64,000 nucleotides of DNA from the NCBI GenBank assembly GCA_030674155.1, contig CM060329.1, forward strand, positions 27,086,184-27,150,183, in the 5' to 3' direction. Positions 59,737 through 64,000 of the stretch are shown here, piece after piece. The DNA is from Stramonita haemastoma. Taxonomy: Eukaryota > Mollusca > Gastropoda > Neogastropoda > Muricidae. The position numbers and the translations under genes were made by a program. Positions within the stretch are counted from its first letter, which is position 1. Each line of letters begins with the position of its first letter. Under the pieces are notes generated by a model. The model worked only from the letters and a program-made list of their open reading frames with translations, did no database searches and was not told the DNA's origin.

Positions 59737-61263
59737 CCTATCTGTCTATCTGTCTGTCTGTCTGTCTGTCTGTCTACCTGTCTGTCTACCTGTGTGTCCC
59801 CAGCGCTGAACGAACGCAAGGCGGAGGTGAGGCTTCAGTTCCGTGACGTGGCGGGCGACATCTTCCCCTCAGGGGAGGTCAAGCGCAACGAACTGGTCAT
59901 CCGGGTTCAGCCCGACGAAGCGGTGTACCTGAAGATGATGACCAAGACACCGGGCATGACCTTTGACACCCACGAAACGGAGCTGGACCTGAGCTACAAC
60001 AGCCGTTACAAGGTGAGGGGTGCGTGTGTCGGTGTCACTACAAGGTGAGGGGTGCATGTGTCAGTGTGGGTACAGATGTGACCACCACAAATCACCAGGA
60101 ATTGATATTGGAGAGGTTTGGGGTTTTTTGTGTAGTTGTGGGTTCAAATCCTCAGGAATTGAAATTGGAGAGGATTTTTTTTTTGTAGATGTTGGTTCAA
60201 ATCCGCAGGAATTGAAATTGGAGAGGATTTTTTTTCGTAGATGTTGGTTCAGATCCTCCGGAATTGAAATGGCGAGGATTTTTTTCAAAAGGCACGTGAG
60301 GAGGATTTTGTGCAGCAATAATTAAAAAAAACCAACCAAACAAACTAAACAGATAATAAAAGAGCTCTGATGTGAAAACATGGACATTTTGTTATATATT
60401 ACAAAAAATATTGATGCTTTATTAGTCACAAAACTCCTTTATCTTAAACACAATTTTTTCCCTTTATTCAAGAAGAATAAAAACTCATCTGTAAGTAAAT
60501 ATCCTCGAATCCCCAGCTCAGAAATCCCCCAGTAAGATGTGGTGTGTGTTTGGGGAGTTAACATCAGTGCCGACTCCACTCTCCCTAAAGTCTTCCGGAT
60601 GAGACTGTAAACCGAGGCCCCATATGTGAACGCACGCAGAACACCTTGCGCACACGTTAAATCCTGTTCCGCTTTTCGTAAGAGTAGGCCATTGTGTGCC
60701 GGTGGGAACAGATAATATTTACACAACTGCATACACACGGGGACGGGATGGAAAAAAAAAAGCACATGAGTGCTTATCGCATTATCCTCGATATAAAAGT
60801 ATAACAAATTTTAAATTAAAAATTTTTTTAATTGTTTGTTCAGGACTGCAAGTTGCAACTGCATACACACAGGGACTGGATGAAAAAAAAAAAAAAGCAC
60901 ATGAGCGCTTATCGCATTATCCTGGATAAAAAAAAAAAAATTTAATGAAAATTTTTTTTTAATTGTGTGTTCAGGACTGCAAGTTGCAACTGGATGGAAA
61001 AAAAAAGCACATGAGCGCTTATCGCATTATCCTCAATATAAAAAAATTTTAAAAAATTTTTAATAAAAAATTTTTTTTTAATGGTGTGTTCAGGACTGCA
61101 AGTTGCCGGACGCGTACGAGCGTCTGATCCTGGACGTGTTCATGGGATCCCAGATCCACTTTGTGCGCTCTGACGAGCTGTACGAGGCCTGGCGCATCTT
61201 CACCCCCCTCCTCCACCACATCGAGCGCAACAAACCCAAACCCATCGCCTACAAGTATGGCAG
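38065..61263 (+). CDS. G6PD: Glucose-6-phosphate 1-dehydrogenase, 11 exons, 3' end outside window
   Basis: Cytosolic enzyme that oxidises glucose 6-phosphate to 6-phosphogluconolactone with NADP+, the entry and rate-limiting step of the oxidative pentose phosphate pathway and a main NADPH source. Exons: 38065-38169, 47416-47453, 49334-49442, 50661-50869, 53861-54022, 54838-54963, 56130-56222, 57141-57267, 58156-58245, 59804-60012, 61094-61263. They total 1438 nt. Each junction is GT/AG and the phases match, except that exon 7 is one base short. Visible motifs are GASGDLAKK (residues 33-41, dinucleotide binding), EKPFGRDL (163-170), RIDHYLGKE (191-199, substrate binding) and RDVMQNHLL (250-258, catalytic His256). 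About 480 of the expected ~510-515 residues are present. The final exon was searched for up to 64000 and not found. The start codon has A at -3 and G at +4. Confidence 0.97.
38434..38516. repeat. (CT)n microsatellite in intron 1
   Basis: About 40 CT dinucleotides with TTC breaks. Confidence 0.97.
38609..38800. repeat. (AC)n and (ACTC)n microsatellite in intron 1
   Basis: AC, then CACT tetramers (38678-38726), then AC. Confidence 0.97.
38828..38893 (+). mobile_element. SINE-A tail fragment
   Basis: GGGACTGGATGTAAAAAACG, GAGTGCTTATTCATTATCCT, CGAAATAAAAGAATTTGATT. A further CA array follows (38905-39050). Confidence 0.7.
40760..41710. mobile_element. hAT-like non-autonomous DNA transposon
   Basis: Left end CAGGGTTTGCGTATAACCGG; right end, reverse complemented, CAGGGTTCGCGCTAGGATTT. 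The ends share an 11-base terminal inverted repeat with one mismatch, and both sides carry AACCGGTA-type subterminal motifs. Length ~951 bases. It is flanked on both sides by GTGGTA, compatible with a target duplication, but it sits in a GTA-rich context so the length is uncertain. No transposase remnant recognised. A SINE-A fragment is nested inside. CAGG-type termini are typical of hAT elements; the class is inferred. Confidence 0.6.
41121..41252 (-). mobile_element. SINE-A 3' fragment inside the hAT-like element
   Basis: TTTATATCGAGGATAATGGA, TTACATCCAGTCCCCGTGTG, TTCCCACCGGCACACGATGG; a younger insertion than its host. Confidence 0.8.
42838..42902. repeat. G-rich tract
   Basis: GGGTCGGGGGAGGTGGGGGG followed by another run of about 20 G; capable of G-quadruplex formation. 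Confidence 0.8.
43095..43200 (+). mobile_element. tRNA-like SINE head fragment
   Basis: GGCAGATGGGTAAAGTGGTT resembles an A box. CAGGTTTGAGTCTCC resembles a B box 55 bases later. The body is not clearly matched, so identity is uncertain. Confidence 0.4.
43480..43852 (+). mobile_element. SINE-A, full length
   Basis: GGGACGGGATGGCCTGGTGG, B box GGGTTTGATTCC, AAAGTCCTTTAGATGAGACT, TGTGCGAACGCATGCACATC, AAGAGTAGGCCACTGTGTG and tail ATAGAATAAAATAG. Confidence 0.88.
44130..44276. repeat. (TA)n microsatellite with a short shared element
   Basis: TA runs at 44128-44150 and 44214-44276 surround TCTAATATCACTGAGTGTGA, then AGACGTTAAATTGAAGACAA and (CAA)n. The TA tract is long enough to extrude as a cruciform. 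Confidence 0.9.
46100..46298. repeat. (AC)n/(GCAC)n/(CATA)n microsatellite
   Basis: Compound array in intron 1; source of several artefactual ORFs. Confidence 0.97.
47036..47310. repeat. (TG)n/(TGTC)n microsatellite close to exon 2
   Basis: TG, GCGTGCGTG, then a regular TGTGTGTCTGTC octet repeat and TG. It ends about 100 bases upstream of the exon 2 acceptor. Confidence 0.97.
47416..47453 (+). CDS. G6PD: G6PD exon 2 (residues 36-48)
   Basis: A 38-nt micro-exon encoding [12 protein letters not shown] plus the first two bases of Trp48. Acceptor TTTACAG, donor GTAAGTC. It completes the GxxGDLAKK nucleotide-binding motif. It follows the 9.2-kb intron 1. Confidence 0.95.
48040..48290. repeat. 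(TG)n and (TCTG)n microsatellite in intron 2
   Basis: TG array then TGTCTGCC-type units. Confidence 0.97.
48848..49225. repeat. Two CA/TG arrays of opposite strand in intron 2
   Basis: (TG)n at 48853-49000 and (AC)n at 49124-49225, about 120 bases apart. They form a large potential inverted repeat. Confidence 0.95.
49334..49442 (+). CDS. G6PD: G6PD exon 3 (residues 48-84)
   Basis: Encodes [20 protein letters not shown] and then a helix ending VVPFMK. The conserved YARS segment of the coenzyme domain is present. Acceptor GTTGCAG, non-consensus-like donor GTCAGCA. A 45-bp tandem repeat starts within about 40 bases of the donor. Confidence 0.95.
49475..49765. repeat. 45-bp tandem array, ~6 copies, intron 3
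   Basis: Unit contains GGGATTTGCTGGGATTAAAT, CGTTCCCTCCCCTGAATCC; GGATTAAAT recurs at 49498 and 49543 and onward every 44-45 bases. It starts only ~35 bases after the exon 3 donor. Confidence 0.95.
50243..50640. repeat. 34-bp tandem array, ~12 copies, end of intron 3
   Basis: Unit TCATGAAGGAAAGAGAG plus AAAACTTCTTTACTACT; TCATGAAGG at 50244, 50278 and 50312 gives a 34-base period. A variant with CACGAAAGAAAG occurs in the 3' half. It runs to within ~20 bases of the exon 4 acceptor. Confidence 0.95.
50661..50869 (+). CDS. G6PD: G6PD exon 4 (residues 85-154)
   Basis: Encodes [20 protein letters not shown], then the segment with [14 protein letters not shown], which is highly conserved in the family. 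The terminal codon is split (AA|C, Asn154). Acceptor TTTGTTTCAG, donor GTGAGTC. GC-rich codon use contrasts with the AT-rich introns. A 34-bp minisatellite ends about 20 bases before the acceptor. Confidence 0.96.
51271..51408 (+). mobile_element. SINE-5S, 5'-truncated, intron 4
   Basis: CCAGTTCACCCAGCTGTCAA, TTTAGGGTCAGGGAAGGTAA, GAGATGGGCGCCGCCCTCAA, TAGAGAAGCTGAGGTCTCTG. The promoter region is missing. Confidence 0.85.
51409..53550. other. Intron 4 interior, no exon recognised
   Basis: AT-rich, unique-looking sequence with a G-run at 52520-52533. No further repeats identified. Confidence 0.5.
53570..53827 (+). mobile_element. SINE-5S ending next to exon 5
   Basis: AAGCAGTGTCAAGTGTGGTT, ACCAGTTGGATGGGTGACC (5S-like), GCGTGCCTTAGCTTCAGTAC, TGGGTACCTGCCCTCTTCAG, ATACTGGCCCATAGAGAAGC and tail GTACCTTTACC. 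The tail is 33 bases from the exon 5 acceptor, so the branch-site region of intron 4 probably overlaps SINE sequence. Confidence 0.88.
53861..54022 (+). CDS. G6PD: G6PD exon 5 (residues 154-208)
   Basis: Encodes [19 protein letters not shown] and the substrate-binding signature RIDHYLGKE at residues 191-199; Lys198 is the equivalent of the reactive lysine of the family. Ends MVLR with Arg208 split AG|G. Acceptor ATGACCAG, with little pyrimidine just upstream. A 5S-derived SINE ends about 33 bases before it. Donor GTGAGTG. Confidence 0.97.
54050..54086 (-). mobile_element. SINE-A tail scrap, intron 5
   Basis: TTCTTTTATATCGAGGATAA TGGAAT only, about 30 bases after the exon 5 donor. Confidence 0.55.
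54405..54560. repeat. (AC)n/(GCAC)n microsatellite, intron 5
   Basis: GCAC units then ~50 AC dinucleotides. Confidence 0.97.
54838..54963 (+). CDS. G6PD: G6PD exon 6 (residues 208-250)
   Basis: Encodes [18 protein letters not shown], then [20 protein letters not shown]; Arg250 is split AG|G. These are core beta-sheet and dimer-domain residues of the family. Acceptor TGTGCAG, donor GTGTGAT. Confidence 0.96.
56130..56222 (+). CDS. G6PD: G6PD exon 7 (residues 250-281), one-base deletion
   Basis: Encodes [20 protein letters not shown] with catalytic His256 at 56146-56148. After ACA (56191-56193) the frame slips. The bases that follow read as AC and then GCC TCT GAA GAT ATC CGC AAT GAG AAG, which is the family's conserved tail (ASEDIRNEK) in the -1 frame. 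The exon is 93 nt where phase matching to exons 6 and 8 requires 94. As written, translation would continue out of frame into exon 8. Acceptor ATTGTTCAG, donor GTCAGTG. Confidence 0.93.
56632..56975 (-). mobile_element. SINE-A, full length, intron 7
   Basis: Minus-strand head GGGGCAGGATAGCCTAGTGG at the right end, tail GGAGGATAATGGAATAAGCA at the left. It lies between two copies of GGAGTCATTTCTACAGTGAA GAAGGA (56602-56627 and 56987-57012), a 26-base direct repeat longer than usual for a SINE target duplication. Confidence 0.88.
57002..57140. repeat. Degenerate duplications of the exon 8 acceptor region
   Basis: GTGAAGAAGGAAT at 57002 and 57082 precede the real exon start GTGAAGGTGCTG at 57141. 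TGTGTCTCCTG occurs at 57059 and 57127, and GGTGCAG (57075-57081) sits where CTCCTGCAG sits in the real copy. Confidence 0.75.
57141..57267 (+). CDS. G6PD: G6PD exon 8 (residues 282-324)
   Basis: Encodes [20 protein letters not shown], then YVGNPEGQ and YLDDPTVPN, all family-typical. The codon for Asp324 is split G|AT. Acceptor CTCCTGCAG. Degenerate copies of the acceptor and the first bases of this exon lie upstream at 57082 and 57002. Donor GTACTCA. Confidence 0.96.
58156..58245 (+). CDS. G6PD: G6PD exon 9 (residues 324-354)
   Basis: Encodes [20 protein letters not shown] and VPFILRCGK, a near-invariant stretch in animal G6PD. Acceptor CATTTTCAG, donor GTAGTCA. The last codon is split G|CG (Ala354). 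Confidence 0.97.
58270..58350. repeat. (TCTA/TCTG/TCGG)n tetranucleotide tract
   Basis: Starts about 25 bases after the exon 9 donor and joins a LINE fragment's 3' end. Confidence 0.9.
58350..58556 (-). mobile_element. LINE reverse-transcriptase tail fragment, intron 9
   Basis: Minus strand encodes [20 protein letters not shown] and [15 protein letters not shown], then [15 protein letters not shown]. Same family as the copy at 6385, with the same 3' end of GATA-type repeats. 5' truncated. Confidence 0.85.
58937..59240 (+). mobile_element. SINE-5S, full length with both promoter parts
   Basis: tRNA-like GGGGTAGCTCAGTGGTCAGA, then CTGTTTCCCCCAGGCATGTT; then 5S-like AAGCAGCGTCAAGCATGGTT, ACCAATTGGATGGGTGACTG; then the common body and the tail CACCTTTACCTTTACCTTTA. 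The best copy for seeing the hybrid head. It lies in intron 9. Confidence 0.9.
59470..59797. repeat. (TCTG/TCTA)n tract abutting the exon 10 acceptor
   Basis: About 80 tetranucleotides of TCTG, TCTA and TCTC that run directly into GTGTGTCCCCAG, supplying an extreme polypyrimidine-rich 3' splice region. Confidence 0.96.
59804..60012 (+). CDS. G6PD: G6PD exon 10 (residues 354-423)
   Basis: Encodes [20 protein letters not shown], then [20 protein letters not shown] and [11 protein letters not shown]. This includes residues of the structural NADP site and dimer interface in the family. Acceptor GTCCCCAG lies at the end of a long TCTG/TCTA tract. Donor GTGAGGG is repeated 32 bases downstream. Confidence 0.97.
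60008..60068. repeat. 32-bp duplication of the exon 10 donor
   Basis: TACAAGGTGAGGGGTGCGTG and TACAAGGTGAGGGGTGCATG, offset by 32 bases, each followed by TGTC.GTGT. Both contain an intact GTGAGG donor (60013 and 60045). Confidence 0.93.
60085..60290. repeat. ~53-bp tandem array, ~4 copies, intron 10
   Basis: AGGAATTGAAATTGGAGAGG, ATTTTTTT and GTAGATGTTGGTTCAAATCC repeat with small changes. Confidence 0.9.
60556..60810 (+). mobile_element. SINE-A lacking its head, intron 10
   Basis: GAGTTAACATCAGTGCCGAC, CTTCCGGATGAGACTGTAAA, CATATGTGAACGCACGCAGA, AAGAGTAGGCCATTGTGTG, CTTATCGCATTATCCTCGAT. Its 3' tail is part of the triplicated unit that follows. Confidence 0.88.
60725..61106 (+). repeat. 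Triplication of SINE tail + acceptor + exon 11 start
   Basis: Three tandem units, 60725-60856, 60857-60987 and 60988-61106. Each holds the SINE-A tail (GCACATGAGYGCTTATCGCA), an AT-rich spacer, then TGTTCAGGACTGCAAGTTGC. The last unit is the true acceptor and start of exon 11. The two upstream ones are perfect 13-base copies of the exon start preceded by the same CAG. Confidence 0.95.
61094..61263 (+). CDS. G6PD: G6PD exon 11 (residues 424-480)
   Basis: Encodes [20 protein letters not shown], then [19 protein letters not shown] and [10 protein letters not shown], ending in a split codon AG. Donor GTGAGAA. The remaining C-terminal ~30 residues of the family must come from a further exon, which was not found before 64000. 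The first 13 bases of this exon and its acceptor are repeated at 60844 and 60975. Confidence 0.97.
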
Positions 61264-62844
61264 GTGAGAAGTCATGTTTGCGTGTTCTAACGCATCCCAT
61301 GACATGTTTTTACTTCTGACAGGTGCAGATCAGCTTGTGGTTTGTGGTGAACATGTTGTTGCGTAATCGTCAGATTAAGTGTCAGGTAAGGCAGGTGAAC
61401 CAGGTGAGTGTTATTTCCTTGTCGTGCGAAGTAAGATTGACTTCATGTTTGTACAGCTGCTACAGACAGTCCAGTTTTTTTTGTTTTTTGTTTTTTATCC
61501 GACTTTGAAAAAGTATCAGTAGCAGGCATTTGTTTTTTTACTATTATATGCATTAGATTAGTTAAGCTTCTCCATAGGCAAAATATGGCTTTATGTCAGT
61601 TTTGGTGGACAAGTTTGGTGGGAGGTAGTTTCACTTTGTATGGACATCTTATCTGCAGAATCCTGGTATTTTTTCCTTTTTTTTGTTTTGTACCGCTAAA
61701 GAAAAACACACACAAAAATTTTTAACTTGTGCCAAAAGATTTTTTGTTGTGTACCACTTACCTTCAGACGAAGGTGTTAAAGACTACACTCAAGACAAGC
61801 TTCTTCTTCTTCGTTGAATGCTCAGGCAGCAACCAATGCCGTCTGTTGTATGAGCAAAAATGGGTTGCACTGCAGTTGAGTGCCTGAAAAGTCAGGCCTA
61901 GGCATCTGACTTCAGCGCGAATCATGAAATCTGCTGTGACTTTAAGTGGAATAAATAAATAAACTATAGAATGGTCTCATCTGCTGCAAGAATCCTTCAT
62001 CTGTGATGCATTGTGTAGTAAATTCTGCTTACTGGATGTAGTGGTTAACATCAATAACAGTAATACACAGAACTCAGACCAATATGAGCAAAGGTCTTCA
62101 ACAAATTAAAAGGCGTTTACTGCACAGAAAAAAAACACTGTTCATTCAAAGTTTCTCACATCATTGACTAATTCATGCCTGCGTTTTGTGGTGTGGTGTG
62201 GTCTTTGTTTTCACGTATATGTATGTGATTCCAGTCCTTTATGTAGTGGTGACAGTGATGAACTCCTGATGTGTGGTGTACAGATCTCTAGATAGGAGCA
62301 TGATGTCTGTGAATGGTTCTGTTTTGAAATGTTCAGATTCTCTAAAGAGTGTTCTGTCATTTTATCTCATGTCCTCGCTAACAGTGGTAGTGTGTCTGTG
62401 GCTTTGATTCATAAACAACCTGTGACTTTGTGTGTCTCGTACACTACGTTGGTGCCTGTTTCTGTGTGACCTTGATTTATATTTCTGTGGTTTCTGATGT
62501 TGTATATATAATATCTTTATATCTATCTGTGTGGGGTTGTTGTGTGCTTGACATGACACTCGATGTGTGTGTTTCTTTGTTTTCTGTCTGTAACATTGCA
62601 TTTTCTGTGACGTGAGACTCAGTACATCACTTTCTATAACATTCTGTATTGTGTGTTACTGTCATTCTCGGTGGCATTATCATTTCCATTTTTTTTTGTT
62701 CCTCAGCTATAGCTCTGAGGTTCACCAGCCGTGATACTTTGCATATGGGACTGTTTCTTGCCACCATGAATGTACCCACATTCCAACTTCAGGGATGATG
62801 TCTGAACACCACCAGTCAGCATGCACTATTGAAACTTTGTCACC

Positions 62845-63158
62845 TGCTCCTACCAGTTCGCAATGGTGTACTCTTCCAAAAGGTGGAACCAGTTTTAAAA
62901 TGTGCGCAAGATGTTCTGCATTCATTCGCACCTGTGACCTCGGTTTATAGTCTCATCTGAAGGATTTTCAGGGGGGTGGAGTTGGCACTGATGCTAACTG
63001 CAGGTGAAACATCCCCTTAATTAAAGGGGTAGCAGTTGGCACTGTTGCTAACTGCAATGAGACAACCCTTAAAGGGGTAGCTGGGTGGTGGCTTAAACCT
63101 GTGCCGTCAGTCAGGTCGCGAGTGCAGTGTTCTAACCGCTAGGCTGTCCTGCACCCTG
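62845..63158 (-). mobile_element. SINE-A-related element, diverged
   Basis: Left part TCACCTGCTCCTACCAGTTC, TGTACTCTTCCAAAAGGTGG, TTATAGTCTCATCTGAAGGA. Right part CGCGAGTGCAGTGTTCTAAC and CGCTAGGCTGTCCTGCACC is the tRNA-like head. Contains an internal ~60-base duplication (GGGGTAGC.GTTGGCACT). Confidence 0.75.
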
Positions 63159-63289
63159 TCATTTCTGTGATTGACATGTTTCCCTGAGGCATTGCTGGTC
63201 ACGTAGCTTCCACTGTAGTGCATGCCTGTCCTGTTTTGTGAATTGGGTCGTGTCCATACCTGGTCAGGGATGTAAAGTGCTGTCACATT

Positions 63290-63492
63290 GTGTGTTTGTA
63301 TATGTATGTGTATCAGTGTATGTGTGTATGTGTTTGTACACCTGTATAATGGGTGTGTGTTTTTGTACACCTGTATAATGGGTGTGTGTTTTTGTACACC
63401 TGTATAATGGGTGTGTGTTTTTGTACACCTGTATAATGTGTGTGTGTGTTTGTACACCTGTATAATGTGTGTGTGTTTGTACACCTCTATAG
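63290..63492. repeat. ~31-33-bp minisatellite, ~5 copies
   Basis: GTTTTTGTACACCTGTATAA, TGGGTGTGTGT repeats. Confidence 0.93.
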
Positions 63493-63789
63493 GTGAAGTA
63501 TTGTTAAACTCCACTAAACAGTCTGTGACTAGGTATGGACAACATTACTGTGTGTCCTGATGTAACTTGATGTACAGTGTCTGTCGCTTTGTCTGCACTG
63601 TTACGTCTGTGATGACTGTGTGTACGTACATCTGTGTATGTGTAGTAGTTGTTCAGGACTGTCAGTGACAGTGGGTAAGAAGCGGGGTGTGTCGCAGTCA
63701 GTCAGTTGTGAAGAGGTGTGTTCTTGCTCGTGTACATCTGTGTGTGTGTGTAGTTGTTGTTGTTCATGTCACAGTGTCAATGACTGTGG

Positions 63790-64000
63790 GTAGGTAGCGG
63801 GTATGTATCAGTCAGTCAGTCAGTCAGTAGTGAAGTGGTGTGTGTGTATCAGTCAGTCAGTAGTGAAGTGGTGTGTGTGTCTCAGTCAGTCAGTCAATAG
63901 TGAAGTGGTGTGTGTGTGTGTGTATCAGTCAGTCAGTAGTGAAGTGGTGTGTGTGTATCAGTCAGTCAGTAGTGAAGTGGTGTGTGTGTCTCAGTCAGTC
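63790..64000. repeat. CAGT-rich tandem array running off the window
   Basis: CAGTCAGTCAGTAGTGAAGT, GGTGTGTGTGTATC units, about six visible; further copies probably lie beyond 64000. Confidence 0.93.

Larger units (their letters stand above)
61264..64000 (+). other. Start of G6PD intron 11, runs off the window
   Basis: Opens with GTGAGAA after exon 11. It contains a minus-strand SINE-A copy (62845-63158), a ~31-35-bp minisatellite (63290-63490) and a TCAGTCAG-rich array at the end. No sequence encoding the expected terminal exon of the enzyme was seen. Confidence 0.75.

Noticed and set aside
59437..60048. 203-codon ORF read as one gene
   Set aside because: Its first part is the TCTG/TCTA tract; only the part from 59804 is real, as G6PD exon 10.
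61264..64000. Terminal G6PD exon in the remaining sequence
   Set aside because: No stretch encoding the family's conserved C-terminal tail was found in any forward frame; it must lie outside.

Overview
This is a window of animal nuclear DNA, most likely from a marine gastropod or related mollusc. The protein-level evidence supports metazoan; the narrower placement is inference from repeat content: dense CA/GT microsatellites, several tRNA-derived SINEs and degraded LINE tails. Nothing bacterial, viral or organellar was recognised.

The one gene identified with certainty is glucose-6-phosphate 1-dehydrogenase (G6PD) on the + strand. Eleven coding exons lie between 38065 and 61263, all with GT/AG introns and compatible phases. 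They cover about 480 codons, from the initiator Met to the tyrosine-glycine just before the usual C-terminus. The last ~30 codons are not in the window and should lie beyond 64000. The NADP-binding GASGDLAKK, the substrate-site RIDHYLGKE and the catalytic histidine (His256 here) are intact. Exon 7 lacks one base relative to the conserved reading frame, so the gene as written is frameshifted. This may be an assembly error or a real lesion.

Layout. 1-8.5 kb: AT-rich DNA with an 87-bp tandem array, microsatellites, SINE pieces and two LINE reverse-transcriptase tails, one of them inserted in a SINE with an 11-bp target duplication. 8.5-16.6 kb: a series of segments bracketed by plausible + strand splice sites. 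Two are long minisatellites and two are diverged copies of one another. It may be a repeat-rich gene, a decayed gene or a non-coding transcript. 16.7-37.8 kb: intergenic, packed with SINEs (three young copies of one family with perfect target duplications), a 1.5-kb array of ~31-bp units, a 43-45-bp array, and long CA/GT, CT and TTC tracts. 37.8-64 kb: G6PD. Its 9.2-kb first intron carries a hAT-like non-autonomous DNA transposon. Tandem repeats or SINEs press against the acceptors of introns 3, 4, 7, 9 and 10, and both splice sites of intron 10 are locally duplicated.

SINE family names used here (SINE-A, SINE-B, SINE-5S, tail C) are labels of convenience, not database names. Repeat boundaries are read by eye and are usually good to about 5-20 bases. 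Exon boundaries are exact if the canonical splice sites are used.
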